In this document: positions 24,859 to 32,247 of the stretch, in pieces
Layout: the number at the start of each line of letters is the position of its first letter
Numbering within the stretch: position 1 is the stretch's first letter
Origin: an uncultured bacterium
GTDB lineage: Bacteria; UBP6; UBA1177; JAKLFG01
Reading direction: 5' to 3'
Length of the DNA: 32,247 nucleotides
Assembly: GCA_937871295.1 (NCBI GenBank)
Contig: CALMRE010000156.1
Coordinates: 1-32,247 of the forward strand
Program-made: the position numbers and the translations under genes
The notes under the pieces: model-generated
What the model saw: the letters and a program-made list of their open reading frames with translations, nothing else
Databases searched by the model: none
Told to the model about the DNA's origin: nothing

Positions 24859-26936
24859 GGCTTTTCCGCCTCGGCCGCCGCCGGCTCTTTCTTTTCCTCC
24901 TTTTTCTCCTCTTCCTTGAGGAGTTCCTTCGCCGGCTGAAAACCTTTCGTCTTCACCCCGATGAATATCTCGCCTGCCCCGTCCACCTGATTGCGCTCGG
25001 TGAAACGGAGCGGGCGGTTGAGGGTGAGCGACGGCCATTCGGCGCTCTTGAGTTGCCCGAGGAACGCGGCCAGCGTACCCCCGCCCCCCTTTTCCTGCGC
25101 CGAAAGGACCAGCGCCCCTATCTCGGCCAGCGTCTGCTCGATGGCGTACGGCGGCCGCTGGAACTTCGCGGTGAAGATCTCGCTGAAACTCTTCCACGCG
25201 GCGTTCGTCTCGCCGATATCCTGTGACGGCGCCGCCAGCGTCATACCGTCGATGAGCTTATTGATATTCTTCTCGAACGATGCGTCGCCCTTGACCTCGG
25301 ACGGCGCGGCGACCGTTATGGTGTTGATCTCCCACGACAGGTTGAACTCGGTCCGGAGGGTGTTCTGATTCTCCCGCACGCGGTTGCGTTCCCAGCCGGA
25401 CTGATAATCGAATTCGACATTCTTATAGACGAACGCCGGCAGCAGCGCCGCCATCTGTTCGGGGCTCCCCAGAACGAACAACGCATCGAAATCGGCCTGC
25501 ATCGGCGTCACCTTCGCGATGCGATCGAGCGCCCGCTTCATCATGGTCGAACTCTTGTATTTGTCGGCGTTCTCCTGCCGGAACCGGTAAAGCGCGGAAT
25601 TATATCCCTCCGGCATCGAGAGCAACTCCTCCACATCGTCCAGCAGCGCCTTGTCGCCCGGCCCGAAAGCGAGCGCATCGGTCACCTGTCCGCCCGCCGC
25701 CTCGACCGCCTGCCAGTAGAGATCGCGCAGACGCCGCCCCCGAAGATCATCGGGATAGGCAATCGCGAACCGTTTCTTCTCGCGGCTCGCCAGCCACGCC
25801 GCGATGTCGGCCGCTTCGCGCTCCTTGGTGTATTTCAGGTTGAACAGGAATCCCGGCGTATCGGAGAACCACGGCGTGAAGGCGATGAGCGGCAACGGCG
25901 CAGTGACCGACAGACGGGCGAATTCATCGACCGCCACCTCGCTGAACAGCGGCCCGATCCCGACGAAACATTTCTGCTCCCGGGCCTTTGCCATCGCCTG
26001 CGCCGCCTCGTCACCCGTCAGAAAACGATGTACGGACGGTACGATCCCCGCCTTTGAATATTCCTTGAAGAACCAGTCGTAGAAAACCTCGACCACCTCG
26101 TTGACCTTGCGCCACTTGTCGTCCTCCGACAGGAACAGACAGACGCTTCGCCAGTCGGGCGTGTAACTGCCGTCCAACAGCACCATCGGGGCGGGCGGCG
26201 GCGTTTCAGGAAGGGGCGGCGCCATCTCGGGCAACGCCTCGGGGGTCGCCTCCGCGGCGGCCGGCTGTTGCGCCTCCGGAACTTGCCCGGCGGAAACTTG
26301 GGGAGCATCGGGAACGGGCGAAACGGCAACGGGCGCGGAGGCTCCGTCGAACGAAGCAAGCGCCGCGGTGAAGGCCGCGCGCGTCTCGGGACCCTTGGCG
26401 AGGAAAGCATCCAACTCGCCCCGGACCAACTGCTGTTTCACCTCATTGAGTTTCGAATACCACTGCGCCGCCTTCGCGGTGTCGCCACGGTACAGATACG
26501 ACAGGAACACGATGCGCGACGCCGGTATCTTTTCCTCTTTGGTGAGCGACAGATAGACCCCCAGCATGAAATCGAGCGCACCGTCCCAATCACCCGCCGC
26601 AAAGGCCGCTTCGGCCCCCAGCTTGCGGGCATCGCGCAGATAATAGCCCTTTTCGGGAAGATCCTTGAGCAGCGTCACCGCCCGTTCGTACTTCGCCTGC
26701 TTGGCAAGCGACCGGGCGAGGAAATAGCGCAGTTCCCCCTGCTGTGCGCCGCTCCACTCGCGGGTAAGCAGATTGCGGATCTTTTCTTCGCAGACCGCGG
26801 GAATCCCCTTCGCTTCGCAGAGAATGATATCGTTGCGGACCGTGTCGAACGACACCGGTTTTTCGACGGCCGTTCTCTGCACCGAAGAACAGGAAACGGC
26901 GAGCATCGCTATGAGGAACAGGCACGAGCGCCGCAT
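24855..26936 (-). CDS. LpoA-like lipoprotein (TPR plus periplasmic binding type 1 fold)
   Basis: 693 aa. Lipobox A-V-S-C (Cys16). The N-terminal part (about 35-185) is helical and TPR-like, a Pro/Ala-rich linker covers about 200-250, and residues about 255-650 resemble the type 1 periplasmic-binding fold (GIGPLFSEVAVDEF, PLIAFTPWFSD, KKRFAIAYPDD). This arrangement is that of penicillin-binding-protein activators of the LpoA type, which reach from the outer membrane to switch on peptidoglycan synthesis. A ligand-binding receptor is another option. The C-terminal tail is Glu/Lys/Ala-rich. First gene of an operon with plsC and lat, overlapping plsC by 4 bases. Confidence 0.75.
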   Translation of the reverse strand: MRRSCLFLIAMLAVSCSSVQRTAVEKPVSFDTVRNDIILCEAKGIPAVCEEKIRNLLTREWSGAQQGELRYFLARSLAKQAKYERAVTLLKDLPEKGYYLRDARKLGAEAAFAAGDWDGALDFMLGVYLSLTKEEKIPASRIVFLSYLYRGDTAKAAQWYSKLNEVKQQLVRGELDAFLAKGPETRAAFTAALASFDGASAPVAVSPVPDAPQVSAGQVPEAQQPAAAEATPEALPEMAPPLPETPPPAPMVLLDGSYTPDWRSVCLFLSEDDKWRKVNEVVEVFYDWFFKEYSKAGIVPSVHRFLTGDEAAQAMAKAREQKCFVGIGPLFSEVAVDEFARLSVTAPLPLIAFTPWFSDTPGFLFNLKYTKEREAADIAAWLASREKKRFAIAYPDDLRGRRLRDLYWQAVEAAGGQVTDALAFGPGDKALLDDVEELLSMPEGYNSALYRFRQENADKYKSSTMMKRALDRIAKVTPMQADFDALFVLGSPEQMAALLPAFVYKNVEFDYQSGWERNRVRENQNTLRTEFNLSWEINTITVAAPSEVKGDASFEKNINKLIDGMTLAAPSQDIGETNAAWKSFSEIFTAKFQRPPYAIEQTLAEIGALVLSAQEKGGGGTLAAFLGQLKSAEWPSLTLNRPLRFTERNQVDGAGEIFIGVKTKGFQPAKELLKEEEKKEEKKEPAAAEAEKP

Positions 26937-26964
26937 AGGCGAACCCCTATTTTAAGCCGGAGCG

Positions 26965-26992
26965 ATACTATCAGAAGAAAGCCAATAATCAA
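26965..26992 (-). promoter_or_regulatory. Possible promoter TTGATT-16-TAGTAT for the lipoprotein-plsC-lat operon
   Basis: On the minus strand TTGATT (26992-26987), a 16-base spacer and TAGTAT (26970-26965), 28 bases before the ATG at 26936. Moderate match to the sigma70 consensus. Confidence 0.4.
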
Positions 26993-27014
26993 GGAAACAG
27001 AACTGAAAAATAAG

Positions 27015-27045
27015 TTGACAATCGGGCCCTTTTCATCAATATAGT
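27015..27045 (+). promoter_or_regulatory. Promoter of the tRNA cluster
   Basis: TTGACA (27015-27020) is a perfect -35. The -10 is ambiguous: CAATAT, AATATA or TATAGT at 16-, 17- or 19-base spacing. The first tRNA begins at 27067. Confidence 0.6.
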
Positions 27046-27066
27046 ACCGCTTTGTTCTTTCACAAC

Positions 27067-27158
27067 GGAGGAGTGTCCGAGTGGTCTAAGGAGGCGGTCT
27101 TGAAAACCGTTGAGGGTCGTGAGATCTTCCGTGGGTTCGAATCCTACCTCCTCCGCCA
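27067..27158 (+). tRNA. tRNA-Ser (anticodon TGA)
   Basis: Acceptor GGAGGAG pairs with CTCCTCC (27148-27154), with encoded discriminator G and CCA (27156-27158). The anticodon stem GCGGT/ACCGT encloses loop CTTGAAA with TGA. A long class II variable arm and a T-loop TTCGAAT are present. Reads UCA and, by wobble, other UCN codons. Confidence 0.95.
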
Positions 27159-27168
27159 TTCAATACAT

Positions 27169-27262
<94 letters not shown>

Positions 27263-27277
27263 CTTGACGTCACTAAT

Positions 27278-27354
27278 GCGCCCGTAGCTCAATTGGATAG
27301 AGCATCTGACTACGGATCAGAAGGCTGGGGGTTCGAATCTTCCCGGGCGCGCCA
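27278..27354 (+). tRNA. tRNA-Arg (anticodon ACG)
   Basis: Acceptor GCGCCCG pairs with CGGGCGC (27344-27350), then G and encoded CCA. The anticodon stem TCTGA/TCAGA encloses CTACGGA, anticodon ACG. Reading of CGC and CGA would need deamination of A34 to inosine by TadA. Confidence 0.95.
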
Positions 27355-27362
27355 CTTATTAT

Positions 27363-27398
27363 AACGGGTTAGGTCCTACGGGGCTTAACCCGTTTTTC
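27363..27398 (+). terminator. Intrinsic terminator of the tRNA cluster
   Basis: AACGGGTTA (27363-27371) pairs with TAACCCGTT (27386-27394), loop of 14 bases, then TTTTTC. It follows the last tRNA by 8 bases. Confidence 0.8.
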
Positions 27399-27399
27399 T

Positions 27400-27484
27400 T
27401 TACCGTCTCGCCACTAGGGCGTTATAACGAACCCTCATCCGACCTGCGGTCACCTTCTTCCTCAACAGGTACAAGGACTTCTGT
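27400..27484. other. Intergenic stretch with possible dispersed-repeat remnant
   Basis: No gene seen. Bases 27429-27458 (CCCTCATCCGACCTGCGGTC and on) resemble, from memory, a dispersed CCCTCATCC-type intergenic repeat. No complete hairpin is visible. Confidence 0.35.
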
Positions 27485-27955
27485 CTACCCCACCACTTCC
27501 GCTATCTTATCGGCCGCTTCCTGCTTCAATCTTTCGTGATCGCGCAGCATCGTCGGGACCACCGCGCCGGGGAGCGTCGTCGCGCCGTTCGCTGCGGCCG
27601 CTTTGCCCATCTGTCCCAGCGCCCGGGTGCCGCCGAGGCAGGCGCAGGGGAAACCCATCGTCGCGAAGGGGATCACTTTCTTTCCCTTGAGGTCGCCGAG
27701 CGACTTGAGATAGGAGAGGATGACGGGGGAGGCGGAGAAGGCCCAGACGGGGCCGCCGACCAGCAGGAGGTCGTACGGGGCGATGTCGGGGCGGTTGACG
27801 ATGCGGAAGGGTTTGTTGGGGGCCTCTATGTCGGGGTCGATGGTGAGGTGGTGGAGAGAGACGCCGTGGTTGAGTTTCTTGAGGCGTTTCTCGATGAGTT
27901 GGGCGAGGGCGAGGGTCCGGCCGGTCTTGGAATGAACGATGATACCGATGCGCAT
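27485..27955 (-). CDS. Flavodoxin-family protein
   Basis: 156 aa, FMN-binding electron carrier or sensor fold. The N-terminal phosphate loop S9-K-T-G-R-T14 after the first strand, LLLVGGPVWAFSASPVILSYL in the middle (the 60s-to-90s loop that lies over the flavin) and a glycine-rich later loop are visible. ATG 27955 has GGAGG four to five bases upstream and yields the typical MRIGIIVHS start; a GTG four codons earlier lies in the Shine-Dalgarno. Partner enzymes are not in sight. Single gene, divergent from the thymidine kinase. Confidence 0.85.
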   Translation of the reverse strand: MRIGIIVHSKTGRTLALAQLIEKRLKKLNHGVSLHHLTIDPDIEAPNKPFRIVNRPDIAPYDLLLVGGPVWAFSASPVILSYLKSLGDLKGKKVIPFATMGFPCACLGGTRALGQMGKAAAANGATTLPGAVVPTMLRDHERLKQEAADKIAEVVG

Positions 27956-27993
27956 GGGGACCTCCACTGAATAGGAACCGTAATGACGGCGGC

Positions 27994-28022
27994 ATCATGC
28001 AACGGGAGGAACGGAAAGTCAA
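27994..28022 (-). promoter_or_regulatory. Promoter TTGACT-17-CATGAT for the flavodoxin gene
   Basis: On the minus strand TTGACT (28022-28017), spacer of 17, CATGAT (27999-27994), 38 bases upstream of the ATG. The -35 and the next four bases (TTCC) are shared with the ankyrin-gene promoter. Confidence 0.5.
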
Positions 28023-28040
28023 GTAACGCCCTCCCCGAAC

Positions 28041-28069
28041 TTGACGCGCGGGCTGACTCCTGTTAAAAA
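28041..28069 (+). promoter_or_regulatory. Promoter TTGACG-17-TAAAAA for thymidine kinase
   Basis: TTGACG at 28041-28046, spacer of 17 and TAAAAA at 28064-28069, 25 bases upstream of the ATG at 28095. Its -35 lies 18 bases from the divergent flavodoxin promoter -35. Confidence 0.5.
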
Positions 28070-28094
28070 TCGTACGGGCAACAGGGAGGGTCCC

Positions 28095-28673
28095 ATGGCG
28101 AAACTCTATTTCCGGTACGGTTCGATGGGGGCGTCGAAGAGCACTAACTGCATCATGGTCGCCTACAACTATAAAGAGCGCGGCCAGAATGTGGTCATTT
28201 TCAAGTCGGCGGTCGATACGCGGTCGCACACCGGTTTCATCGAGTCGCGCACCGGGATGAAGTGGCCCTGCGTCGATTTCACCGCCGATTATCGGTTCAG
28301 CATCGAGTCGGTCAAGGCGTCGGCGGGGATGGACCGGATCTCCTGCATTCTCATCGATGAGGCGCAGTTCCTCACCGAGGAGCAGGTGTTACAGTTGAGC
28401 GATATCGTCGATTATGCGGGGATACCGGTCATCTGCTACGGGCTACGGACCGATTTCCGGTGCGAGTTCTTTCCGGGCAGTTCGGCGCTGATGCGCTATG
28501 CCGATGAGTTGGAGGAGATACCGACCATCTGCTGGTGCGGGAGGAAGGCGCGGCTCATTGCGCGGATAGCCGGGGGGAAGATGGTGAAGACGGGAACTCA
28601 GATACAGATAGGCGGCAACGAGAGTTACATTTCATTGTGTCGCCGGCATTGGAAGGAAGAGAAACTCGGCTGA
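28095..28673 (+). CDS. tdk: Thymidine kinase (type II)
   Basis: 192 aa, normal for the bacterial type II family. Phosphorylates thymidine with ATP in the salvage pathway. Visible: P-loop G9-S-M-G-A-S-K15-S16, catalytic Glu in I-D88-E89-A-Q-F, the lasso region and zinc ligands C146-x-C148, C182-R-R-H185, with IGGNESYISLCRRH at the C-terminus. The P-loop has Ser before the Lys where Gly is common, as in several related bacterial kinases. ATG 28095 follows GGGAGGG by 4 bases. Convergent with the ankyrin gene, 46 bases between stops. Confidence 0.93.
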   Translation: MAKLYFRYGSMGASKSTNCIMVAYNYKERGQNVVIFKSAVDTRSHTGFIESRTGMKWPCVDFTADYRFSIESVKASAGMDRISCILIDEAQFLTEEQVLQLSDIVDYAGIPVICYGLRTDFRCEFFPGSSALMRYADELEEIPTICWCGRKARLIARIAGGKMVKTGTQIQIGGNESYISLCRRHWKEEKLG

Positions 28674-28719
28674 TCGGCCGGTCCGTTAGAATCAAATCGG
28701 TCAAACACGGCGGGAAAAA

Positions 28720-29376
28720 TCAGGAAAGGAAGTAGGTCTCAGTCGTGGACGGCAGCAACTCGACGATGTCGGTGAAGCCGCGATCCATGGCATACAGACG
28801 CGCCGTCCTGCCGGTATTGTCGCGTATCTCGGTGTTGGCACCGTATTCGAGGTACAGTTTTATCACATCGATCTGTCCCCTCATCGCCGCCTGGATAAGC
28901 GCCGTTTCGCCGAGGTCGTTCTGCAGGTTGATGTTGGCGCCGGCGGCGAGCAGAAGGTGGCCGCGTTCGGGGAGGCAGGTGACGGTGTAGTGCAGCGCGG
29001 TATTGCCTTCGTTGTCGCGGATATCGGGTAGCGCCTGCGCCTCTGCGAGCAGGAACTTGATCATTTTCAGCGTTTCCAGATAGGCGCCGTTCTCGAAATG
29101 GTCCCGCACTTTGTCGCCCAGCAAGCGCACTCCCTTGGCGCAGGCGATCATGAGCGGCGTGAGTCCTTCGTGGTTCTTTTTGTTGATGTCGCCGCCTTCG
29201 CTGAGGTACTTCCGGATGTGGTCGTAGCGGTATTCGCTGACGGCGTCGAAGATGTTGAGGGGCGGGAGGTAGAGGATCTTTTTGATGATCCAGAAGATGG
29301 CGAAAAGGAGCAGAACGAAGATGGAGACGGTTAAAAGTATCTTGGGATCAATGGTTTGACCGTTGAACCACGGCAT
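28720..29376 (-). CDS. Membrane-anchored ankyrin repeat protein
   Basis: 218 aa. An N-terminal hydrophobic helix (14-36) is followed by about four ankyrin repeats: GLTPLMIACAKG, GNTALHYTVTC, GETALIQAAMRGQIDVIKLYLEYGA and the last GRTARLYAMDRG. Ankyrin repeats bind proteins; no enzymatic part is fused. Probably held in the inner membrane with the repeats either side unclear. Starts at ATG 29376. Preceded by a good TTGACT-17 promoter. Function unknown. Confidence 0.8.
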   Translation of the reverse strand: MPWFNGQTIDPKILLTVSIFVLLLFAIFWIIKKILYLPPLNIFDAVSEYRYDHIRKYLSEGGDINKKNHEGLTPLMIACAKGVRLLGDKVRDHFENGAYLETLKMIKFLLAEAQALPDIRDNEGNTALHYTVTCLPERGHLLLAAGANINLQNDLGETALIQAAMRGQIDVIKLYLEYGANTEIRDNTGRTARLYAMDRGFTDIVELLPSTTETYFLS

Positions 29377-29406
29377 CTTCGTTCACCCGATGAGAACTGC
29401 AAAAAC

Positions 29407-29435
29407 ATCGTGCCGGGAGCGGGGAGGAAAGTCAA
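29407..29435 (-). promoter_or_regulatory. Promoter TTGACT-17-CACGAT for the ankyrin gene
   Basis: On the minus strand TTGACT (29435-29430), spacer of 17 and CACGAT (29412-29407), 30 bases upstream of the ATG at 29376. The -35 and flanking TTCC are as in the flavodoxin promoter. Confidence 0.5.
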
Positions 29436-29514
29436 GAAAGGGGGAAATCTATAAAAATTTAGATGCGACCCCGTCGGGCCCCCTCCTGATACTGATACCT
29501 GATATGTCCTGCTA

Positions 29515-30544
29515 TCACTCGTCCATCTGACTCGCAACTGTCTAGATGCGTTTCAATGGCAATTCGGCCTTAACCTCATCGTCAAGTCGTTCGTAGTTGG
29601 CGAATAGTGCTTCCAGCAATTCCTTTTGAGTCCATAGGCGTACACGGAAAAAACTGCCAGCCAGTTCTTTGGCCACATTGCTCTTGAACCACAAAGAGGC
29701 CTTCTTGGGCTCCAAACTTGGCAACCGCGCCTAAAAGTTTGTCAACGGTCGGTCTATCGATAGGTGCATCTTCCGATTTCACTTCGACACAAAGTCGCGG
29801 CGAACCGAACCCAAGTGGTCCGGCCCCAGCAAGAATGTCGACGCCACCATCAGGGCCATCTGGACTCAAGTAGGTCGTATATCCTTGCGCTTTTAATATC
29901 GCCTCAACCAATCTATTCATGCTATTTCCTTTGAATCTAGCGGAGATCAACTGAGCAATCTGGTCATGTGCCAACACCTCAAGATCGGTGTCTTCCGCCT
30001 CTTCGTCGCTTGTTGCTGTCGTATCGTTTGTTTTTATTGCGGTTTTCAATGTTTCCGGCTTCCAACCGCTTAATTTCATCTCACGCAAACGCGTTTCAGC
30101 ATTGTTTCGCTGAATTCGGCATATGGTTAAAAATGCCCCAAAGGTATAGAGTAAATCTTTCCCGAAGTTTGAACGAGGAATTGCCTCACCAATCCATTTT
30201 ACTGCTCTCCAATGATAAAAAGGGTTGGGGCCATCTGCCTCGAATTGATAGTTTCCTATAATCTCTCCTATCTGGATTGCTGGTTGTGTTTTCAACGGAA
30301 CGACAACCCAATCCCCCTTTTTCATGTCGTGAGCGAACGGCCAGAGTTGGCCAATCCAGTTATATAAGCGTTTGACCTTGGCGTCAGGATGTATTTCGGA
30401 CAAGATATTAAAAAGAGCCTGTCTATCATCAAGTCTCGCAAGATTGTGTGCTAGTCCATCCCATGTGACATACACGCGATTCTCTGCGATGAACTTCTGT
30501 TCGTACTCACCATACGAACCCGCGCGAACTAACCAAATTGCCAT
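29515..30544 (-). pseudogene. Mrr-type restriction endonuclease, broken by frameshift and nonsense codon
   Basis: Frame one runs from ATG 30544 to a stop at 29582 (320 aa). The N-terminal half (1-155) is the PUA/EVE-like module of restriction-system proteins (IWLVRAG, WIGQLWPF, GDWVVVPLKT); the C-terminal half is a PD-(D/E)xK Mrr nuclease, with GGVDILA and CVEVKSEDAP. At about 29689 the nuclease homology leaves this frame: KFGAQEGLFV is followed by unrelated residues, whereas FKSNVAKELAGSFFRVRLWT continues in another frame to a TAG at 29542-29544. Reading that TAG as Trp gives RIWTVASQMDE and a TGA at 29515, a normal family ending. So an out-of-frame loss of about 11 bases (the SWGG segment) plus TGG-to-TAG are inferred. 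AGGAG precedes the ATG. More A+T-rich than its left neighbours. Confidence 0.7.
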
Positions 30545-30705
30545 GATATGCTCCTTTTAGTGAATAACAGTATTCTTAATATAAGGAAGCTTTGCCTGAT
30601 CAAAAAAATGAAAGGCGTCTGCCCCGATAAGCAAGCCCTCTGGTATCAGCTCTTTTCTGTCTTGGCAACTTCTCACTACCGCTCCCCCTCCCAACAGGCT
30701 TGTTT

Positions 30706-32247
30706 TCATTCCTTCGCCACCACGGTGTCGTATCCCCCGTAATGGGTCAGCCCCTCGTGGCTCTCGATACCGGTGTAGCGAAGCGAAGCGTCTTCGTACC
30801 GACGGAACGCGAATACCGCTTGATTCATTTGCAGGGTGTTGAACACATCGAGGCTTACGAGCAGATGAAAATCTTTGACCGTCAGCCCGGTGACGGTTAG
30901 GAATAAGTCGGGTTCCAATTTGGTGATGACATCCTGTAGTGTGTTCTCGCGAAAATCGGTCAAGTACATGAATGCCGGGATGCGAGTGGCGAATTTGATC
31001 AACTTCTCCTGAACGAGTTTGCGTTTTGATTTGTACTCTTTTTCCGCTTCGGTGAGTTGCTTCTTCTGCTTGTTCGTCAGGTCTTTTCCCTTTGCCTTAT
31101 TCTTGAGTTCCTTGACCTTGTCGCTCTTATTGATGATTGTCTCGATGATGTTGGCGCCGAGCGCACGCCAGCCCTCGATACGCTCCACGGCAGCCCTTGC
31201 TTCAGGATTGTCCATAACGCGCCGTAAGGTATTGTTGTCCACATTCACCAGAAGAGCGGACTGCCACTTACGGGCCAAAAGCGTGGCCGAGGTGCCTGCC
31301 ATTGCAATGTCGAGGATGCCGCCGGCATCTATCTGTACCATATTGGCCCCGTCATAGGCCAACACCGGTAAGAACGACACAAGATCCTTGACCGCATTTT
31401 CAGGATTCGACTCGTCTGGCGAAAGGCCGATCCCATATTCGGACAGTTGCCGTAGCGCACGGGTAGGCGCAAAGTCGAACACGAAACAGGCGGGCTTGAG
31501 TATCTCCTCCTCGTTTGGATTGTCGCCATTGGGATTTTTGATAGACCACGGCGACTGCACACGGAAAGCGGCTTGAAAATAGGTCTCGGGCGACTTGAGA
31601 TTACGAAGCATCAAGATGGATGACCACTGTGGCACGGTTACGCCAGTCGTGAGTTTTCCGCACGAGAGCGTGATCGTCTTGGTCTCGAATCCGCTCCCGA
31701 TGGCTTTGCGAACGGGAGGTAATGCATTTAATCCGATGCCCGCCGATGTACCAGCGGCGACGACAACTTCGTATCCGTGCCAGAAGGTGTTGTGCCGCTC
31801 GGCTAGCAGGTTCGCCATTGCGTGGCAGGATGCGACATTGGGAAGAAACCAGAATGAATGTTGGAGGTACGGTAACAGTCGGACATCCGAATAGGGAAAC
31901 GGCGGTCGTGTACCGGTTTTAAGGCTCTCTGCCGTCTGCGGAAGATAGGAGCCCCGGATGATCTCCAGCCACTTCTGCACATCGCTCTTATGAGTGAACT
32001 GTGCCTTTTTACCCTTGCCGGTGGCCGCGAAGAATGCATTGAGATCGAATTCATCGAATTCCCCGCCGCTTGCTATCGCCAGCAATTCGTCAGGCATTTG
32101 GTATGTCAGCAAGCGTAACTGCGGTAGCGCACCATAGGGATTCAATTTGCCGGGATTTTCTGCCGGGAATTCTTCTTTGGCGCGCTGTTCGTCGGTGTAG
32201 GTCCAGTTGAAGATCGCCTCTTCGATGAATTCGCCCGTTGCCAGCGC
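30706..32247 (-). CDS. Restriction-type superfamily 2 helicase, C-terminal part (5' end beyond window)
   Basis: 514 codons visible including the stop, with the reading frame open to the window edge; the gene begins to the right. The TTG at 32145 is only internal. Helicase motifs of the C-terminal RecA domain are visible: TLSCGKLTTGVTVPQWSSI (motif V area) and YFQAAFRVQSPW (motif VI, like Q-x-x-x-R-x-x-R). A long coiled, Lys/Glu-rich segment (about 30980-31130) and a C-terminal region ending TVVAKE follow. Related proteins are DEAD/DEAH helicases of restriction systems; the nuclease or methylase parts, if any, lie outside the window. Codirectional with the broken Mrr gene, 161 bases upstream. 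Function of the whole is restriction or DNA translocation by homology. Confidence 0.75.
   Translation of the reverse strand, partial: ALATGEFIEEAIFNWTYTDEQRAKEEFPAENPGKLNPYGALPQLRLLTYQMPDELLAIASGGEFDEFDLNAFFAATGKGKKAQFTHKSDVQKWLEIIRGSYLPQTAESLKTGTRPPFPYSDVRLLPYLQHSFWFLPNVASCHAMANLLAERHNTFWHGYEVVVAAGTSAGIGLNALPPVRKAIGSGFETKTITLSCGKLTTGVTVPQWSSILMLRNLKSPETYFQAAFRVQSPWSIKNPNGDNPNEEEILKPACFVFDFAPTRALRQLSEYGIGLSPDESNPENAVKDLVSFLPVLAYDGANMVQIDAGGILDIAMAGTSATLLARKWQSALLVNVDNNTLRRVMDNPEARAAVERIEGWRALGANIIETIINKSDKVKELKNKAKGKDLTNKQKKQLTEAEKEYKSKRKLVQEKLIKFATRIPAFMYLTDFRENTLQDVITKLEPDLFLTVTGLTVKDFHLLVSLDVFNTLQMNQAVFAFRRYEDASLRYTGIESHEGLTHYGGYDTVVAKE

Noticed and set aside
30548-30742. Small plus-strand open frame in the 161-base gap between the Mrr and helicase genes
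   Set aside because: Runs into the helicase gene antisense, no Shine-Dalgarno, no recognisable product.

Overview
The window is a visibly G+C-rich bacterial chromosome segment, except for a more A+T-rich right end (about 29.4 kb onward). It encodes many lipoproteins (Lol/Sec lipoboxes), Asp-rich secreted proteins with a beta-helix, an LpoA-like lipoprotein, GatCAB and L-lysine 6-transaminase. This suits a Gram-negative, deltaproteobacteria/Myxococcota-like or related candidate lineage; that placement is inference from gene style, not from a marker gene. No phage, transposase, rRNA or CRISPR array is visible.

Layout. (1) 0-5.2 kb, plus strand: a large cysteine-module/beta-helix surface protein, cut by the window edge, then an arylsulfotransferase-like lipoprotein whose signal peptide is encoded by a palindrome plus T-tract. 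(2) 5.2-15.6 kb: a membrane/isoprenoid-type cluster. It holds a geranylgeranyl-reductase-family flavoprotein (minus), a polytopic spermidine-synthase-like protein and a radical SAM protein (plus), then a tightly overlapping minus-strand block of UbiA-2, a membrane protein, a GT-C-like membrane protein, UbiA-1 and a second radical SAM protein. (3) 15.6-21.7 kb, minus strand: DUF1566-type lipoprotein, GAF protein, gatB, gatA, gatC, a coiled charged protein and a lipoprotein. All genes from 21.69 kb down to 9.79 kb are codirectional with short gaps or overlaps and could be read from one sigma70-like promoter near 21.75 kb. (4) 21.8-22.7 kb, plus: small lipoprotein and coaE, ending in a palindromic intergenic repeat. 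(5) 22.8-26.9 kb, minus: an LpoA-like lipoprotein, a PlsC acyltransferase and lysine 6-transaminase in an overlapping operon. (6) 27.0-27.4 kb: tRNA-Ser(TGA), tRNA-Ser(GCT), tRNA-Arg(ACG) and a terminator. (7) 27.5-29.4 kb: flavodoxin-like protein, thymidine kinase, membrane-anchored ankyrin protein. (8) 29.4 kb to the end: a decayed Mrr-type restriction gene and the C-terminal part of a restriction-type SF2 helicase, the edge of a defence region.

The best candidate for an undescribed system is region 2. Two UbiA prenyltransferase homologues, a GGR-like reductase, two B12-type radical SAM enzymes, a GT-C-like protein and an unusual spermidine-synthase-like membrane enzyme could together make or remodel a polyprenyl-derived lipid or quinone; the product is unknown. 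A second recurring signal is a promoter form, TTGACT with a 17-base spacer, found upstream of four separate genes.
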